Shown: positions 49,786 through 58,948, counted from the stretch's first letter. The stretch is 64,000 nucleotides of DNA from Neorhizobium galegae bv. officinalis (GCA_000985875.1 CCRI01000007.1:220025-284024); one strand, 5' to 3'. Program-made: numbers and translations. Notes: a model not told the origin generated them from the sequence alone.

Positions 49786-50426
49786 TCACCACTCCCTGCA
49801 GGCTTGGGGGACAGAGCGAGAAGAGCCGTCTGCATGCGTTCAAGGAAAGCGTCCTTGGCCTCATCCGGTGCCAAGCGCAGGGCGCTTCCGAAGGTGACCG
49901 TGCAGATCAGCGGTATCGGGACGATCTCTCCCTTTGGCATGACCCGGTTGAGATTGTTGATCCAGACGGGAACCAATTCTATGTCGGGGCGCGCCGCCGC
50001 CAGATGAAAGATGCCGCTCTTGAACGGAAGGAGAGGGGCGTCGGACTGGTTGCGCGTACCTTCTGGAAAGAGGATCAGGGATGAACCGGCGTCGATTGCC
50101 GCAGCCATTTGCGTGACGGGATCCTCAGTCCTCTGGTCTTTCTCCCTGGCGATCAGAACCGCATTGAAGACGTCGCTGCCGATGAAGCGATTGAGCGGCG
50201 ATTTGAGCCAGTATTCGGCACCGGCAACCGGGCGAGCCTGACGACGCAGCCTTGGCGGCAACACCGTCCAGACCAGAACGAAGTCACCATGGCTGGAATG
50301 GTTGGCGAAATAAACGCAAGGGCTGGACGGCAGGCCCGCCTCGGGCCAGATGGCGCGAACCGCCGTGACCGCACGGGCAAATACGACGATCGCCGCCGCC
50401 GCGGCCTTTGTTATAAAAGCCTTCAT
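49782..50426 (-). CDS. Lysophospholipid acyltransferase (PlsC-like)
   Basis: A 214-residue acyltransferase with an N-terminal membrane segment. The HX4D motif is NHSSHGDFV, and the phosphate-binding motif FPEGTRN follows at the expected distance. Family enzymes acylate lysophosphatidic or other lysolipids. It is first in the operon with CdsA-like, small membrane and CDP-alcohol-transferase-like genes, giving a route from lysophosphatidate through CDP-diacylglycerol to a head-group step. Confidence 0.9.
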   Translation of the reverse strand: MKAFITKAAAAAIVVFARAVTAVRAIWPEAGLPSSPCVYFANHSSHGDFVLVWTVLPPRLRRQARPVAGAEYWLKSPLNRFIGSDVFNAVLIAREKDQRTEDPVTQMAAAIDAGSSLILFPEGTRNQSDAPLLPFKSGIFHLAAARPDIELVPVWINNLNRVMPKGEIVPIPLICTVTFGSALRLAPDEAKDAFLERMQTALLALSPKPAGSGE

Positions 50427-50750
50427 TCGTCCCCCGGTCGACGTGAGCGATAACGCCGATCAAAACTTTAGCATTGTGACGGTCGGAAGAAAGGGACTTT
50501 GGAACATTCCAACGAAAAATAGCTCCGATGCCGTCGCACTCTTTCCCGTTGAACAATCTCGGTCATCCGGACACCGGAAATCCAACCGGATTGCTTGTCG
50601 GTAATCCTTCTCGCACGAACTTTATGAGTAAGCAGGGGGTATAATTGACGCAGCTGCGTTAACGCACGGGAACGCATTTCGCGAAGCCATTTGAATTCGG
50701 ATGATGGTGGTCGGGCTAAGCGACCCAATGTCTAGATGCGATAATCCAAG
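50427..50750. other. Intergenic region upstream of the lipid operon
   Basis: About 320 bases without a gene. The part near 50430-50520 should contain the lipid operon promoter; the rest leads into the truncated exporter gene and shows no supported frame. Confidence 0.55.
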
Positions 50751-51134
50751 GTGGGGCATCTGGAAAGACTCGGCATTGGCCATAAGGTGAAAATTGACGG
50801 CGATACGTTCACAACAGCGGACCTCTCCACCGGGCAGCGCAAACGCCTTGCTCTGGTACAGGCCTGGCTGGAAGATCGCCCTGTTGTCGTGACGGATGAA
50901 TGGGCCGCAGATCAGGATCCGGAATTCCGCCGCGTCTTTTACGAAGAGCTGTTGCCTGAGATGAAACGACAGGGCAAGACCCTCATCGTCATCAGCCATG
51001 ACGATCGATATTTCCATGTCGCCGATCGGATTGTCACCATGCGGGACGGCCGTATTGTTGAAACTGGCTCCGCCCCTAACCGGAGTGCAAGGTCTGACCA
51101 CCATGACCAATACCTGAAGGATGAGAGCGTATGA
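50751..51134 (+). pseudogene. Truncated cyclic-peptide/siderophore exporter ATPase (PvdE/SyrD type), C-terminal remnant
   Basis: Only the C-terminal ATPase end remains, about 127 codons. It has the signature DLSTGQRKRLALVQAWL, Walker B VVVTDEWAADQDPEFRRVF and the switch His in LIVISHDDRYFHVADRI, as in PvdE-like cyclic-peptide transporters. The membrane domain and Walker A are missing, and an in-frame stop lies just upstream. The stop overlaps the following fhuC-like start. This is a decayed piece of a hydroxamate-siderophore locus. Confidence 0.8.
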
Positions 51135-51947
51135 GCAGCGCCGCGTTTGCAGAGAAAGAGGCCCAGGCTCAGCAAGCTGCGCTGTTCGAACTGCAGGATG
51201 TCTCGTTCTCAGTTCCGGGCAGGGTGCTGTTGCAGCCGTTGACAATGACCATTCCGCCCCGGCGAACGATCGGGCTGATCGGTCACAATGGCTCGGGCAA
51301 ATCCACGCTTTTGAAGATCCTGGCACGACAGCAGCCGGCCTCTGGCGGAGTCGTACGCTTTGAGGGAAAGACGCTCGCCGAATGGGGCGACCGGCCATTC
51401 GCCAGGAAGCTTGCCTACCTGCAACACAAACGCCGGCGGCAAGCGGGATGCTGGTCAAGGAACTGGTAGCGCTTGGGCGCTATCCATGGCATGGAGCGCT
51501 CGGCCGTTTCGGCAAGACCGATCGCGACAAGGTCGATGAGGCAATGTCCCTGACGGATGTCGCGGGCATGGCGGACCGCCTCGTCGACACCCTCTCCGGT
51601 GGTGAGCGCCAACGGGTGTGGCTGGCGATGCTCGTGGCGCAGGATGCCGAGTGCTTGTTGCTGGACGAGCCGATCTCGGCGCTCGACGTAGCACACCAGA
51701 TCGAGGTTCTATCGCTGGTGCAGCGTCTAAGTCATTCCAGGGGTCTGGGTGTGCTTCTCGTTCTGCATGACGTCAACATGCAGCCCGCTTCTGTGATGAG
51801 ATAATCGCGCTTCACACCGGGAGAATGATCGTTCGAGGAGCCCCACAAGCAATCATGACACCGGAGGCACTGAAAGAAATTTACGGTCTCAACATGGCAA
51901 TAGCCTCCCACCCGAGAAACGGATTGCTGGTCGCGATGCCAGCTTGA
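51131..51947 (+). pseudogene. fhuC: Frameshifted ferric-siderophore ABC ATPase (fhuC pseudogene)
   Basis: The gene reads in three frames. The first (51131 to about 51420) has Walker A GHNGSGKST and ends at AYL. A one-base loss shifts to the frame with VKELVALGRYPWHGALG, LSGGERQRVWLAMLVA and CLLLDEPISALD. A second one-base loss near 51780, after LLVLHDVNM, shifts to the frame AARFCDEIIALHTGRM ending EALKEIYGLNMAIASH. The joined product matches FhuC from end to end, so the damage is recent. It sits behind the exporter remnant, as in siderophore clusters. Confidence 0.9.
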
Positions 51948-52037
51948 GAAGACATTTCCTACAAGAGTTGTTTTCCCCGCGTTAGCTTTCGATGCAACCA
52001 ATTTTTACATGAGAGACCAAAATGGCTATCTGACCTA

Positions 52038-53180
52038 TCAAAGCACGCGAGCAGCTCTCCCGCTCCGTCTTGTCGCATAGCTATAGTAGCTGGAGGCCTG
52101 CTGCACAGAGCGATGACGCGACTGCTCCATCGCCTCAGGTAGAGGGATGCCAAGGTTGGCCGCCTCGGTGAGATATCCCGATCGCAACCCGTGCGCCGAA
52201 AACTCCCCCCTATCCAACCCAGCCATCGCCGCCCGCTGCTTGATAATTGCGTTGACCGACTGCGGATCAATCGCCTGTGGCGAAACATTGCCCCAACGCC
52301 CGATCGCCCGAAACACGCTGCCGCTGTCGATCTTGGCTGCCGTCATCCAGGCATTCAGTGCCTCGACCGGCCGGCCGGTCAGATAGACCACGCCGTCCTG
52401 TTCGCCACTGCTGGTTTTGGTGCGACCGAGATGGATGGCGAGAGAGGCGAGGGGAGGGCCGTCCGGCATCTCGATCGGTGGCTCCACGGTGAGCTGTTCG
52501 CGGCGCAGCCCGGCGATCTCGCTGCGCCGGCGGCCGCCAGAGGCAAAGGCGACCATCAGGATCGCCCGGTCCCGGAGATCACGCAGACTGTCGGTGGCAC
52601 AGGTCGCCAGCAGTTTTGCCAGCACGTCGCCGGTAATGGCCTTGGTGTTCTTGCGGCGGCGCATCCGAGGGACGACCTGAATGGCCGATTTGAGGGCAGG
52701 GGAGGCGAAGGCGCCGTCAAGGCCGCGCCATTTGGTTAGCGTCGACCAGTTCGCCAGCCGCCGGCGCACCGTTGCGGGCGCGTGTGGGCCAACGGATTTC
52801 AGAAATTTTTGGCGCCGAAGCTTTTCGTCGACGTCGGCCGGCATGCCGTGATCCGGATCGGTCTCGCGGTGTTGCGGGTCCCACAGATGATGCGCGACGA
52901 ATTTCAGGAGCAGCGCTTCAGGCGCCGGCCAGGATAGCGACTTTCCTGTCACTGCGATCCCCCAGGCTTCAAGATAGGTGAGATCGGAGGTCAGTGCTCG
53001 CAGCGTGTTGGAGCCCATGCCCTGGTTGACAAGACGGCGCAGCGTCTCGACGTCTTCGTCGGTGAGCAGCTCGGCCAGCTCGTGGCGCCGATCGATCGGC
53101 AGCACCGATGCGATCGTGTCGAGCTCGACGGATCGCCGTTCGACACCGGATAGAGCGAGCTGTTTCCGGGTGTTCGCCAT
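52038..53180 (-). CDS. Tyrosine-type site-specific recombinase/integrase
   Basis: A 380-residue integrase. The N-terminal SAM-like domain covers about residues 25-150 and the catalytic domain the C-terminal half. The catalytic Arg is in ASGGRRRSEIAGL, the HxxR box is HGLRSGYL, a further His is in EQSRHRSVQQASS, and the nucleophile Tyr lies in the following SSYYSYA. The start is the ATG giving MANTRKQL. It is the last gene of a four-gene operon behind vapB-vapC and the DUF7673 gene. It may act on the nearby palindrome or on an element boundary not seen here. Confidence 0.88.
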   Translation of the reverse strand: MANTRKQLALSGVERRSVELDTIASVLPIDRRHELAELLTDEDVETLRRLVNQGMGSNTLRALTSDLTYLEAWGIAVTGKSLSWPAPEALLLKFVAHHLWDPQHRETDPDHGMPADVDEKLRRQKFLKSVGPHAPATVRRRLANWSTLTKWRGLDGAFASPALKSAIQVVPRMRRRKNTKAITGDVLAKLLATCATDSLRDLRDRAILMVAFASGGRRRSEIAGLRREQLTVEPPIEMPDGPPLASLAIHLGRTKTSSGEQDGVVYLTGRPVEALNAWMTAAKIDSGSVFRAIGRWGNVSPQAIDPQSVNAIIKQRAAMAGLDRGEFSAHGLRSGYLTEAANLGIPLPEAMEQSRHRSVQQASSYYSYATRRSGRAARVL

Positions 53181-53467
53181 CACGATGTCTGCGCCTGAGG
53201 CCGCCAGCTTGTGATGATCTGCTCGATTTCGCCGCGATAGTCGTAGGGGTAGACGACATCCTCTTCGCGGGCGAGCCAGGTGCAGACGGTCGCCATATCG
53301 TCGGAAACCTCGCGATCGACATTGGCCAGACCGGTGAGATCGAAGCCGCCATGCGCCTCGGCGTTCCACCACGCCAGCAGGAAGTTCCCCACTCGCCGGC
53401 CCTGGCCGGTATCCTGATCGGCGATACTGAGCAGCTTTTCGAGGGCAAATCTAACGCGGTCCTCCAC
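53180..53467 (-). CDS. DUF7673-family protein
   Basis: A 95-residue protein with the DUF7673 pattern LEKLLSIADQDTGQGRRVGN followed by FLLAWWNAEAHGGFDLTGL and a C-terminal acidic part DVVYPYDYRGEIEQIITSW. The function is unknown. Its stop overlaps the integrase start by one base and it lies 12 bases after vapC, so the four genes form one operon. Confidence 0.85.
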   Translation of the reverse strand: MEDRVRFALEKLLSIADQDTGQGRRVGNFLLAWWNAEAHGGFDLTGLANVDREVSDDMATVCTWLAREEDVVYPYDYRGEIEQIITSWRPQAQTS

Positions 53468-53479
53468 GATCTTCCCTCC

Positions 53480-53881
53480 CTATTGCGACGACGACGGATG
53501 AAATTTCAGGTCCGTCTGTCCGAAATCGTGGCCCTTGAACAAAAGGGGCGCCTTGGCGATCGCGGCAACGGCGTATGCATAACAGTCGCCCATATTGAGG
53601 CCGGCTGAATGACGGCCCTTGCCGAACAAATCGAAAGCTTTCTCAGCGGCATAATAGTGCCGCTCGCCAAAAGCCACCGCGCTGACGTTTGGCAATGCAA
53701 CCAGCTGTGAAATGATGGTCGCGGCGTTGGGAAAGTTCTTGCCGGCCAGCACCATGCGCGCTTCGACCAGGGTCGGCCACCCAATAACGATCTCCTCACG
53801 GGTAAGGAGCGCATGAAACTGTTCAGCTTCAGGCTCGCCCAGTGACGTGGCGACAATGACCGATGTATCGACGGCAATCAT
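53480..53881 (-). CDS. vapC: PIN-domain toxin (VapC family)
   Basis: A 133-residue PIN-domain RNase. The acidic active-site residues are seen at the N-terminus (MIAVDTSVIVA), in the middle (PTLVEARMVL) and in MGDCYAYAVA and FKGHDFGQTDL. VapC toxins cleave initiator tRNA or the ribosomal sarcin-ricin loop. It overlaps the antitoxin gene by 4 bases and precedes the DUF7673 gene by 12. All acidic positions expected of the fold look intact. Confidence 0.88.
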   Translation of the reverse strand: MIAVDTSVIVATSLGEPEAEQFHALLTREEIVIGWPTLVEARMVLAGKNFPNAATIISQLVALPNVSAVAFGERHYYAAEKAFDLFGKGRHSAGLNMGDCYAYAVAAIAKAPLLFKGHDFGQTDLKFHPSSSQ

Positions 53882-54135
53882 TTCGGCAAGCCGTTTTCGT
53901 CGTAGAGATCATCGTGGGCGGAGGTCGTGCCGGGCGGCACAGCCTTTCGGCCCTCGGCCATCAACTCCCAAAGCGTGTCCGCTGGCGTCTGTGCCGGTTT
54001 TTGCCGCAGTTCCTGGTCGTAACGTTCGAGAGCGATTTCGACGAGCTTGTTGATCGGCTGGCCTGTACGGCGCGCCAGCGCGTGGGCCAGGTCTCTGGCC
54101 TTGGTACTGCGCACGGAGAGCTGCGGTTCGGACAT
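53878..54135 (-). CDS. vapB: VapB-type antitoxin (ribbon-helix-helix-like)
   Basis: An 85-residue protein of the VapB/PSK-type antitoxin group. The N-terminal DNA-binding region is MSEPQLSVRSTKARDLAHAL followed by ARRTGQPINKLVEIAL, and the acidic C-terminal tail (AHDDLYDENGLPK) would wrap the toxin. The start is taken at MSEPQL; a longer frame is atypical. It is first in the operon, behind a large palindrome at 54212-54244 that may be its operator. Confidence 0.85.
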   Translation of the reverse strand: MSEPQLSVRSTKARDLAHALARRTGQPINKLVEIALERYDQELRQKPAQTPADTLWELMAEGRKAVPPGTTSAHDDLYDENGLPK

Positions 54136-54211
54136 TATGCTACCTCGTCGAAATCCTGCGGAAAACATAGCGATTAACGATGTAGATGGCAAGAATTTTC
54201 CGTGAGATGGC

Positions 54212-54244
54212 TAACCATCGATAAACAATGTTTATCGATGGTTA
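54212..54244. promoter_or_regulatory. 33-bp perfect palindrome upstream of vapBC-integrase operon
   Basis: Arms TAACCATCGATAAAC and GTTTATCGATGGTTA are exact inverse complements around AAT. The site lies 76 bases before the vapB start, in AT-rich DNA. Candidates are the VapBC operator and the recombination site of the integrase. The symmetry is seen directly; the role is inferred. Confidence 0.8.
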
Positions 54245-54421
54245 TCAAGCGAACCGGCAATCGTTAGTACGCAAGCCTCCGGGTGCGATTGCCGTGTATG
54301 CCATGCACATCCAGCCGTACTTTCACGGGACCAGCGGTTTGAGCATATCTTTTAGCTGATCAGGATGCTTCTGCCTCGCTCGGCTTCTTTCACATGCGAG
54401 GATCGAATAGGTTCGATTCCT

Positions 54422-56725
54422 TCAGTCTGTCGAAAGCAGCGCGGCGATGGCCGCGGCCTCAACCGGCCGGCTGAAGTGGTAGCCCTGTATCTCGTCGCAA
54501 TGGCTTTCGCGCAAGAAGGTCAGTTGCTCGTCCGTCTCCACCCCTTCCGCAATCACCTTCATCTTCAGCCTTTGTCCAAGCGAGATCACCGCTGCAGTGA
54601 TGGTCCTGTCGTCCTCATCTTGCGCAAGGTTGCGAACGAAGGACTGATCGATCTTGAGCCTCGATACAGGCAAGCTTTTTAAAGCAGAAAGGCTTGAATA
54701 ACCCGTTCCAAAATCGTCAATAGCGAAATGGACGCCGAGGGTCTGCAGTTCCTTCATTGTCGCGATCGCTTGTTCGACGTCCCGCATAACCAGGCTCTCG
54801 GTAAGTTCCAGTTCAAGATATTCGGCGGAAAGTCCGCTTTCCGCTAAGGCGCTGGTGACATTCTTGATCAAGTTCTTGTCCTGGAACTGGCGGGCCGAGA
54901 CATTGACGCAGACGCTGACAGGCAAAAGGCCGGCCTCCTGCCATGCCTTGTTCTGGCGACAGGCTTCCTTCAGAATCCAATCACCCAGGGGAACGATAAG
55001 CCCAGTTTCCTCGGCCAGCGGGATGAACCTGTCAGGAGAAACCACCCCAAGTTTCGGATGCCTCCAACGAACGAGTGCTTCCACCGCAAAGATCTCGCCC
55101 GATTTCAAGTCAACCTGTGGCTGGTAAAGCAGATAAAATTCCGCGCGAGCGAGGCCGTCGCGCATGGCATCCTGCAATGCCAGCCGCTCGTGCACCGTAA
55201 TATTCATCTGAACGGTGAAGAACTGGAATCCGTCGCCTCCGGCTTCCTTGACCTTGTACATGGCGGCATCTGCGTTCATCAGCAGAGTCTCTGCATCGGC
55301 GCCGTCATGCGGAAAGGTCGCTACGCCCATACTGCAGGTGACGTGAAAAACCCGGCCGCCGATCGTTATCGGCTCCGAAATCGCCGTCCTGACCCTATCG
55401 AGTGTGACCGAAATCGCGTCGGATCCTTCTGGTTGGTCGACGAGGAGGATCACGAACTCATCGCCACCGAGCCGCACCACCGCATCGACCGGCCTGACGC
55501 ACTCCACCATTCGACCTGCTACGATCTTCAATAGATCGTCGCCGGCGGAGTGGCCCTGGCTGTCGTTGACCGATTTGAAGTTATCGAGGTCGATGAAGAC
55601 GACGGAGACGCAAGGATTGTGGCGTTCGGTCTGCAGCATTGCCTGGATAAGGCGATCTTTCAGAAGGCTGCGATTGGGAAGTCCCGTCAAGATATCATGA
55701 TGTGCCAGAAAACTGATCTGATCTTCGGCCAGCTTGCGTTCAATGGCGATGGCAGCAATACGAGTTGCCATATCGGTGAGGCCTGTCTCAATAGTTCCTG
55801 GTTCACGCACCGCGTGGGAATACATCGCAAATGTACCGAGCACGGCACCTTGATGCGAGAGGATAGGAGTTGACCAACAGGAACGTAGCCCGTGCTCGGC
55901 GGCCAGTTCACGATAATCGGCCCATAGCGGATCGCCCATGATGTCGCTGACGACGACATTCTTGCGCCGGTGGACGGCGGTGCCACATGAACCGGCCTTC
56001 GGCCCCACAGCGACCCCGTCGATCGCTCGACAATAGGCCGGGGGCAGGTTTGGAGCCGCGCCATGCCTGAGATGGTTTCCACTTTCATCAAGCAGCAGAA
56101 TTGAGCCGAGGACGCCTTCGAGCTGCGCTTCGATCAGCCTTACGATCCGGTCGAGGACTTCATCCAGCGGTGAATTCATCGCAATCATCTCGAGGACGAG
56201 AGCCTGTTCGTCGCGCAAAAGATCGGCGCGTTTTCGCACGCTTACATCACGTGATATACCTACGAGCCCAATGATCTGGTTTTGATCATCGCGCATGGCG
56301 ACCTTGGAAGTCGAGAGCCATCTTCTTTTGCCGGTCTCAGCATCCAGGACGATCTCCTCCATGTCGATCATCGGGCATCCGGTATCTATTATCGCCTGCT
56401 CAATGTCGAAGAACCCTGAAGCGCGATCAAGCGGATGAAGGTCAAAATCGGATTTGCCGATAAGCATATCAGGGTCGCCGAAACCATGGATGTGGGCCAC
56501 CGCGGAGTTGACGATGAGAAAGCGGCATTCAAGATCCTTGACGAACAGATAATCCGGAACTTGGTCAATCATGGCACGCAATAGCGCACGCTCGGCGCCC
56601 CACTCCTCTTGCGCCGCCAGACGAGTTTGAAGTTCCGCCTGCAACCGCTCCACGATCGCAAGCGGTTGGTCGCCTGGCCGCCCGCCAATAGGAATGGCCA
56701 GATGCGGAAATGTTGTTCTTGGCAT
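54422..56725 (-). CDS. PAS-GAF-GGDEF-EAL cyclic-di-GMP signalling protein
   Basis: A 767-residue soluble protein. PAS covers about residues 45-165 (DYLFVKDLECRFLIVNSAV), GAF about 185-330, GGDEF about 340-505 with an intact RLGGDEFVILL, and EAL about 515-760 with EALVRW, ELTESLV, DDFGTGYSSL and EGVET. Both the cyclase and phosphodiesterase active sites look complete, so it may make or hydrolyse c-di-GMP depending on its signal. No partner gene is adjacent. Confidence 0.92.
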   Translation of the reverse strand: MPRTTFPHLAIPIGGRPGDQPLAIVERLQAELQTRLAAQEEWGAERALLRAMIDQVPDYLFVKDLECRFLIVNSAVAHIHGFGDPDMLIGKSDFDLHPLDRASGFFDIEQAIIDTGCPMIDMEEIVLDAETGKRRWLSTSKVAMRDDQNQIIGLVGISRDVSVRKRADLLRDEQALVLEMIAMNSPLDEVLDRIVRLIEAQLEGVLGSILLLDESGNHLRHGAAPNLPPAYCRAIDGVAVGPKAGSCGTAVHRRKNVVVSDIMGDPLWADYRELAAEHGLRSCWSTPILSHQGAVLGTFAMYSHAVREPGTIETGLTDMATRIAAIAIERKLAEDQISFLAHHDILTGLPNRSLLKDRLIQAMLQTERHNPCVSVVFIDLDNFKSVNDSQGHSAGDDLLKIVAGRMVECVRPVDAVVRLGGDEFVILLVDQPEGSDAISVTLDRVRTAISEPITIGGRVFHVTCSMGVATFPHDGADAETLLMNADAAMYKVKEAGGDGFQFFTVQMNITVHERLALQDAMRDGLARAEFYLLYQPQVDLKSGEIFAVEALVRWRHPKLGVVSPDRFIPLAEETGLIVPLGDWILKEACRQNKAWQEAGLLPVSVCVNVSARQFQDKNLIKNVTSALAESGLSAEYLELELTESLVMRDVEQAIATMKELQTLGVHFAIDDFGTGYSSLSALKSLPVSRLKIDQSFVRNLAQDEDDRTITAAVISLGQRLKMKVIAEGVETDEQLTFLRESHCDEIQGYHFSRPVEAAAIAALLSTD

Positions 56726-57340
56726 AAAATTCCCTTTGTATGACTACTTGGGATTGCATGGACCACGACGACTGCGGAAATTCTCTAGGGGAGTCTTCCA
56801 ATAAAAAGACACTATCTGAACTTGATTTAGAGTTATCAAATACATCTTTTGATGGCGAAACTTAGAGCGCCTGTGGCATCCCGTGATAATCTCGAGCGAT
56901 GCCAGTTCCATAGCCACATAGAAGGGCGTGTCCGCCTATGAGAACGTCGCTTTCCGAAAAGGGGGATGGCAAGCTCAGCAAAGCAACAATGCCTCTCTAC
57001 CCGCGATATCACTGGGTTTCTTTTAGTTATTCTGCGGATCAGATTATCAAACGTCCGCGTGCCGTCTGAATTCGTATGCCCCGTGCTATGAGGTCACATG
57101 CTCACCTGTCGTATGCATCCGAGCCGGGCCGCGGGATTTTGGTGACGAACGTTGCCCGGAAGGCTTTCGACTGGCCAACGCTGGATCGGCTTCAAAGATC
57201 GGCTTGATCAACGCCCCAGTAAACAAGTCGAAGTCATTGCTCGATCATGTTGCCAAGAACCGAGCGGCCGATCAGCTCACTTTGTTCGGCGACTGGCTGT
57301 CGCGCAAGTTTAGAGACATTGTTCGGGCAACGCGATTACT
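56726..57340. other. Long intergenic region
   Basis: About 615 bases without a supported gene. One open stretch near 57150-57345 contains AADQLTLFGDWLSRKF in the plus strand but has no start or match I know, and may be a decayed gene end. The first part holds the c-di-GMP protein's promoter. Confidence 0.55.
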
Positions 57341-57658
57341 TTAAAGCCCTGGACTCCCGCTTACCGTGCCCGTATCCAGCACTGTATCAAGATCCCGAAT
57401 CATATCGGCGGCCTTGAGCAATGCCGATGCTATATCCGCATCTGTCCGCTTTCCCCAGCCAAATGCCACTGCAATCGTTTGAAGCTCAATCACGACCTCC
57501 GCCGCCGTCTGGCTTTCGGTTATGCCAATCTGCTCTCTCATGGAGCGGATATTTCTCATTGCTTGATTCAGTAAACGGCGCGTGTCCTTCGAATCCAGTT
57601 GGTCAATCCGGTTCGCTGCCCGTACCAATTCGGCGCCAAAGTCTACCATCGAACTCAA
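57341..57658 (-). CDS. Hypothetical 105-residue helical protein
   Basis: The frame begins at TTG (MSSMVDFGAELVRAANRIDQ), with GGGAG 8 bases upstream; an ATG 9 bases later is an alternative. It is mostly helical (RRLLNQAMRNIRSMREQIG, DIASALLKAADMIRDLD) without membrane segments. No family is recognised. The native codon use supports it. Confidence 0.6.
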   Translation of the reverse strand: MSSMVDFGAELVRAANRIDQLDSKDTRRLLNQAMRNIRSMREQIGITESQTAAEVVIELQTIAVAFGWGKRTDADIASALLKAADMIRDLDTVLDTGTVSGSPGL

Positions 57659-58088
57659 TGTCGGGTCTCCCTATCAAAACCATGCTCGCGGAATTCATGC
57701 AGGCGAGGAAGTTACCGCTGCATCGAACTGGCCTCGGATGCACGCGGAGAGCGGGACCATCTTGAGGACGAGATCATCGCCTGTCTCAATGAGATCGGCC
57801 GGGTCATTGCGATCCCAGAAAAGTCCGACGCAAGCTCGCGTGATCGTTGCGCCGGGCGGCACGCAGGCCGATAGGACAGGTTCATCGATGCGGCCGCCCT
57901 TGATATAGATGCCGGTCTTTCTGATGCAACCTGATTTGACTTGGCGGGCTGGCGGTGGCGGGCTGGCGGTGAGGGAAGTGGCGCGAGAGCCTGTTCGGGG
58001 GGTAACGAACAATTCCTGAGGGGACGGGAAATCGCCCTCGCGACATCATAGGAATGCCCGGCGCCTCGATTGGTTCCGGATGAGAGCC
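57659..58088. other. Region with ambiguous overlapping frames
   Basis: About 430 bases. Two overlapping open frames on opposite strands (57599-57874 plus, 57695-58012 minus) have neither ribosome sites nor recognisable motifs. I do not call either. Confidence 0.5.
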
Positions 58089-58328
58089 CTACGCGGCAAT
58101 TCCGGTGGTAGGTGATTCCGTACGGAATGGTGCCAAATCCCTAGCAAATGCTTCATCCATGACCGATCTGACACCGTCCCATGACGCTGGCACGCCCTGC
58201 CACATATCGCGACCGTTGAGTGCGCGCGAGACCTGATAGGTAATCACCGCGGCCCCGAACGGCCTCGATCGAATACAGATTCGGTACCTTTTTCCGCCGA
58301 TGTTTCGCTCAAATACCAGACGTTCCAT
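58089..58328 (-). CDS. Hypothetical 79-residue basic protein
   Basis: It starts MERLVFERNIGGKRYRICI behind GGAG at 6 bases and ends SVMDEAFARDLAPFRT with an unstructured tail. It is small and positively charged at its N-terminus, without membrane helices. Similar short proteins are common near rhizobial stress genes. The function is unknown. Confidence 0.6.
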   Translation of the reverse strand: MERLVFERNIGGKRYRICIRSRPFGAAVITYQVSRALNGRDMWQGVPASWDGVRSVMDEAFARDLAPFRTESPTTGIAA

Positions 58329-58502
58329 CTTGCACTCCGATTCTCTATCGAAAGTCGCATGGACTGTTTCGGCACAGATTGATCCACGTCAACCGGACCA
58401 AAGATCAGGGCGTTGCACGGAGGGAATCAAAGCCTGTCGGCGCAGCCCAATTTACACGTTGCCAGGCTAGCTCGCCGCTTGGAACATTATCCCCAGTTCG
58501 GC

Positions 58503-58945
58503 GTGGCCCTGATGTTCGAGGAAATGGGTCAGCCTGGCTGCGAAATCGTAGCGTCCGTGCCGCGGCTGACCGAAGCACGTGGGATTGCCGCCGCTGCAAA
58601 GATCGACGTGGCGGTGCTGGACATTATTTTGGCGTTGCAGCCCAGGGCCACCATTGCCGAAACCCTGCGCGACCTGGTGGTGCCGTTCATATTCAGCACC
58701 GGTTATGGCGAGAGCGGACTTCCATTGGAATTCGCAGGATCTCCTGTGCGTGGCAAACCTTTTCCCTCGACGATTTGCAGCAGACGACTAGGAGCGCTCT
58801 CGAATTCCGTGGTGCTCCTATAGGGCCATCCGGCTGCGTAGTAGGAGAAGGCCCCGTCATGTCGGACAGGGCCTGTCGAAACTCTACGTTCCTCATAGAT
58901 ACGGTGACCTATCGTGTGGTTAACCACGATACGCATCTGAGGTAG
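58503..58945 (+). pseudogene. Broken single-domain response regulator
   Basis: The readable part begins VALMFEEMGQPGCEIVASV, keeps the phosphoacceptor in VAVLDIILA, the TGYGESGLP loop and the lysine in GKPF, then loses frame. Restoring one T in the run at 58760-58766 gives the expected end SLDDLQQTTRSALEFRG. The N-terminal acidic residues are also missing. It is therefore truncated and frameshifted, a dead receiver protein. It resembles the single-domain regulators that accompany HWE and HisKA_2 kinases in rhizobia. Confidence 0.8.
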
Positions 58946-58948
58946 AGT

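Noticed and set aside
54400..54425. T-loop-like GGTTCGATTCC suggesting a tRNA or attachment site
   Set aside because: The flanking bases do not form the T-stem or an acceptor stem, and no anticodon arm is found.
57150..57345. Open plus-strand stretch with AADQLTLFGDWLSRKF
   Set aside because: No start codon with a ribosome site and no recognised family; it may be a decayed gene end but cannot be supported.
57599..58012. Two opposing short frames
   Set aside because: No ribosome sites, no motifs, and each is the shadow of the other.
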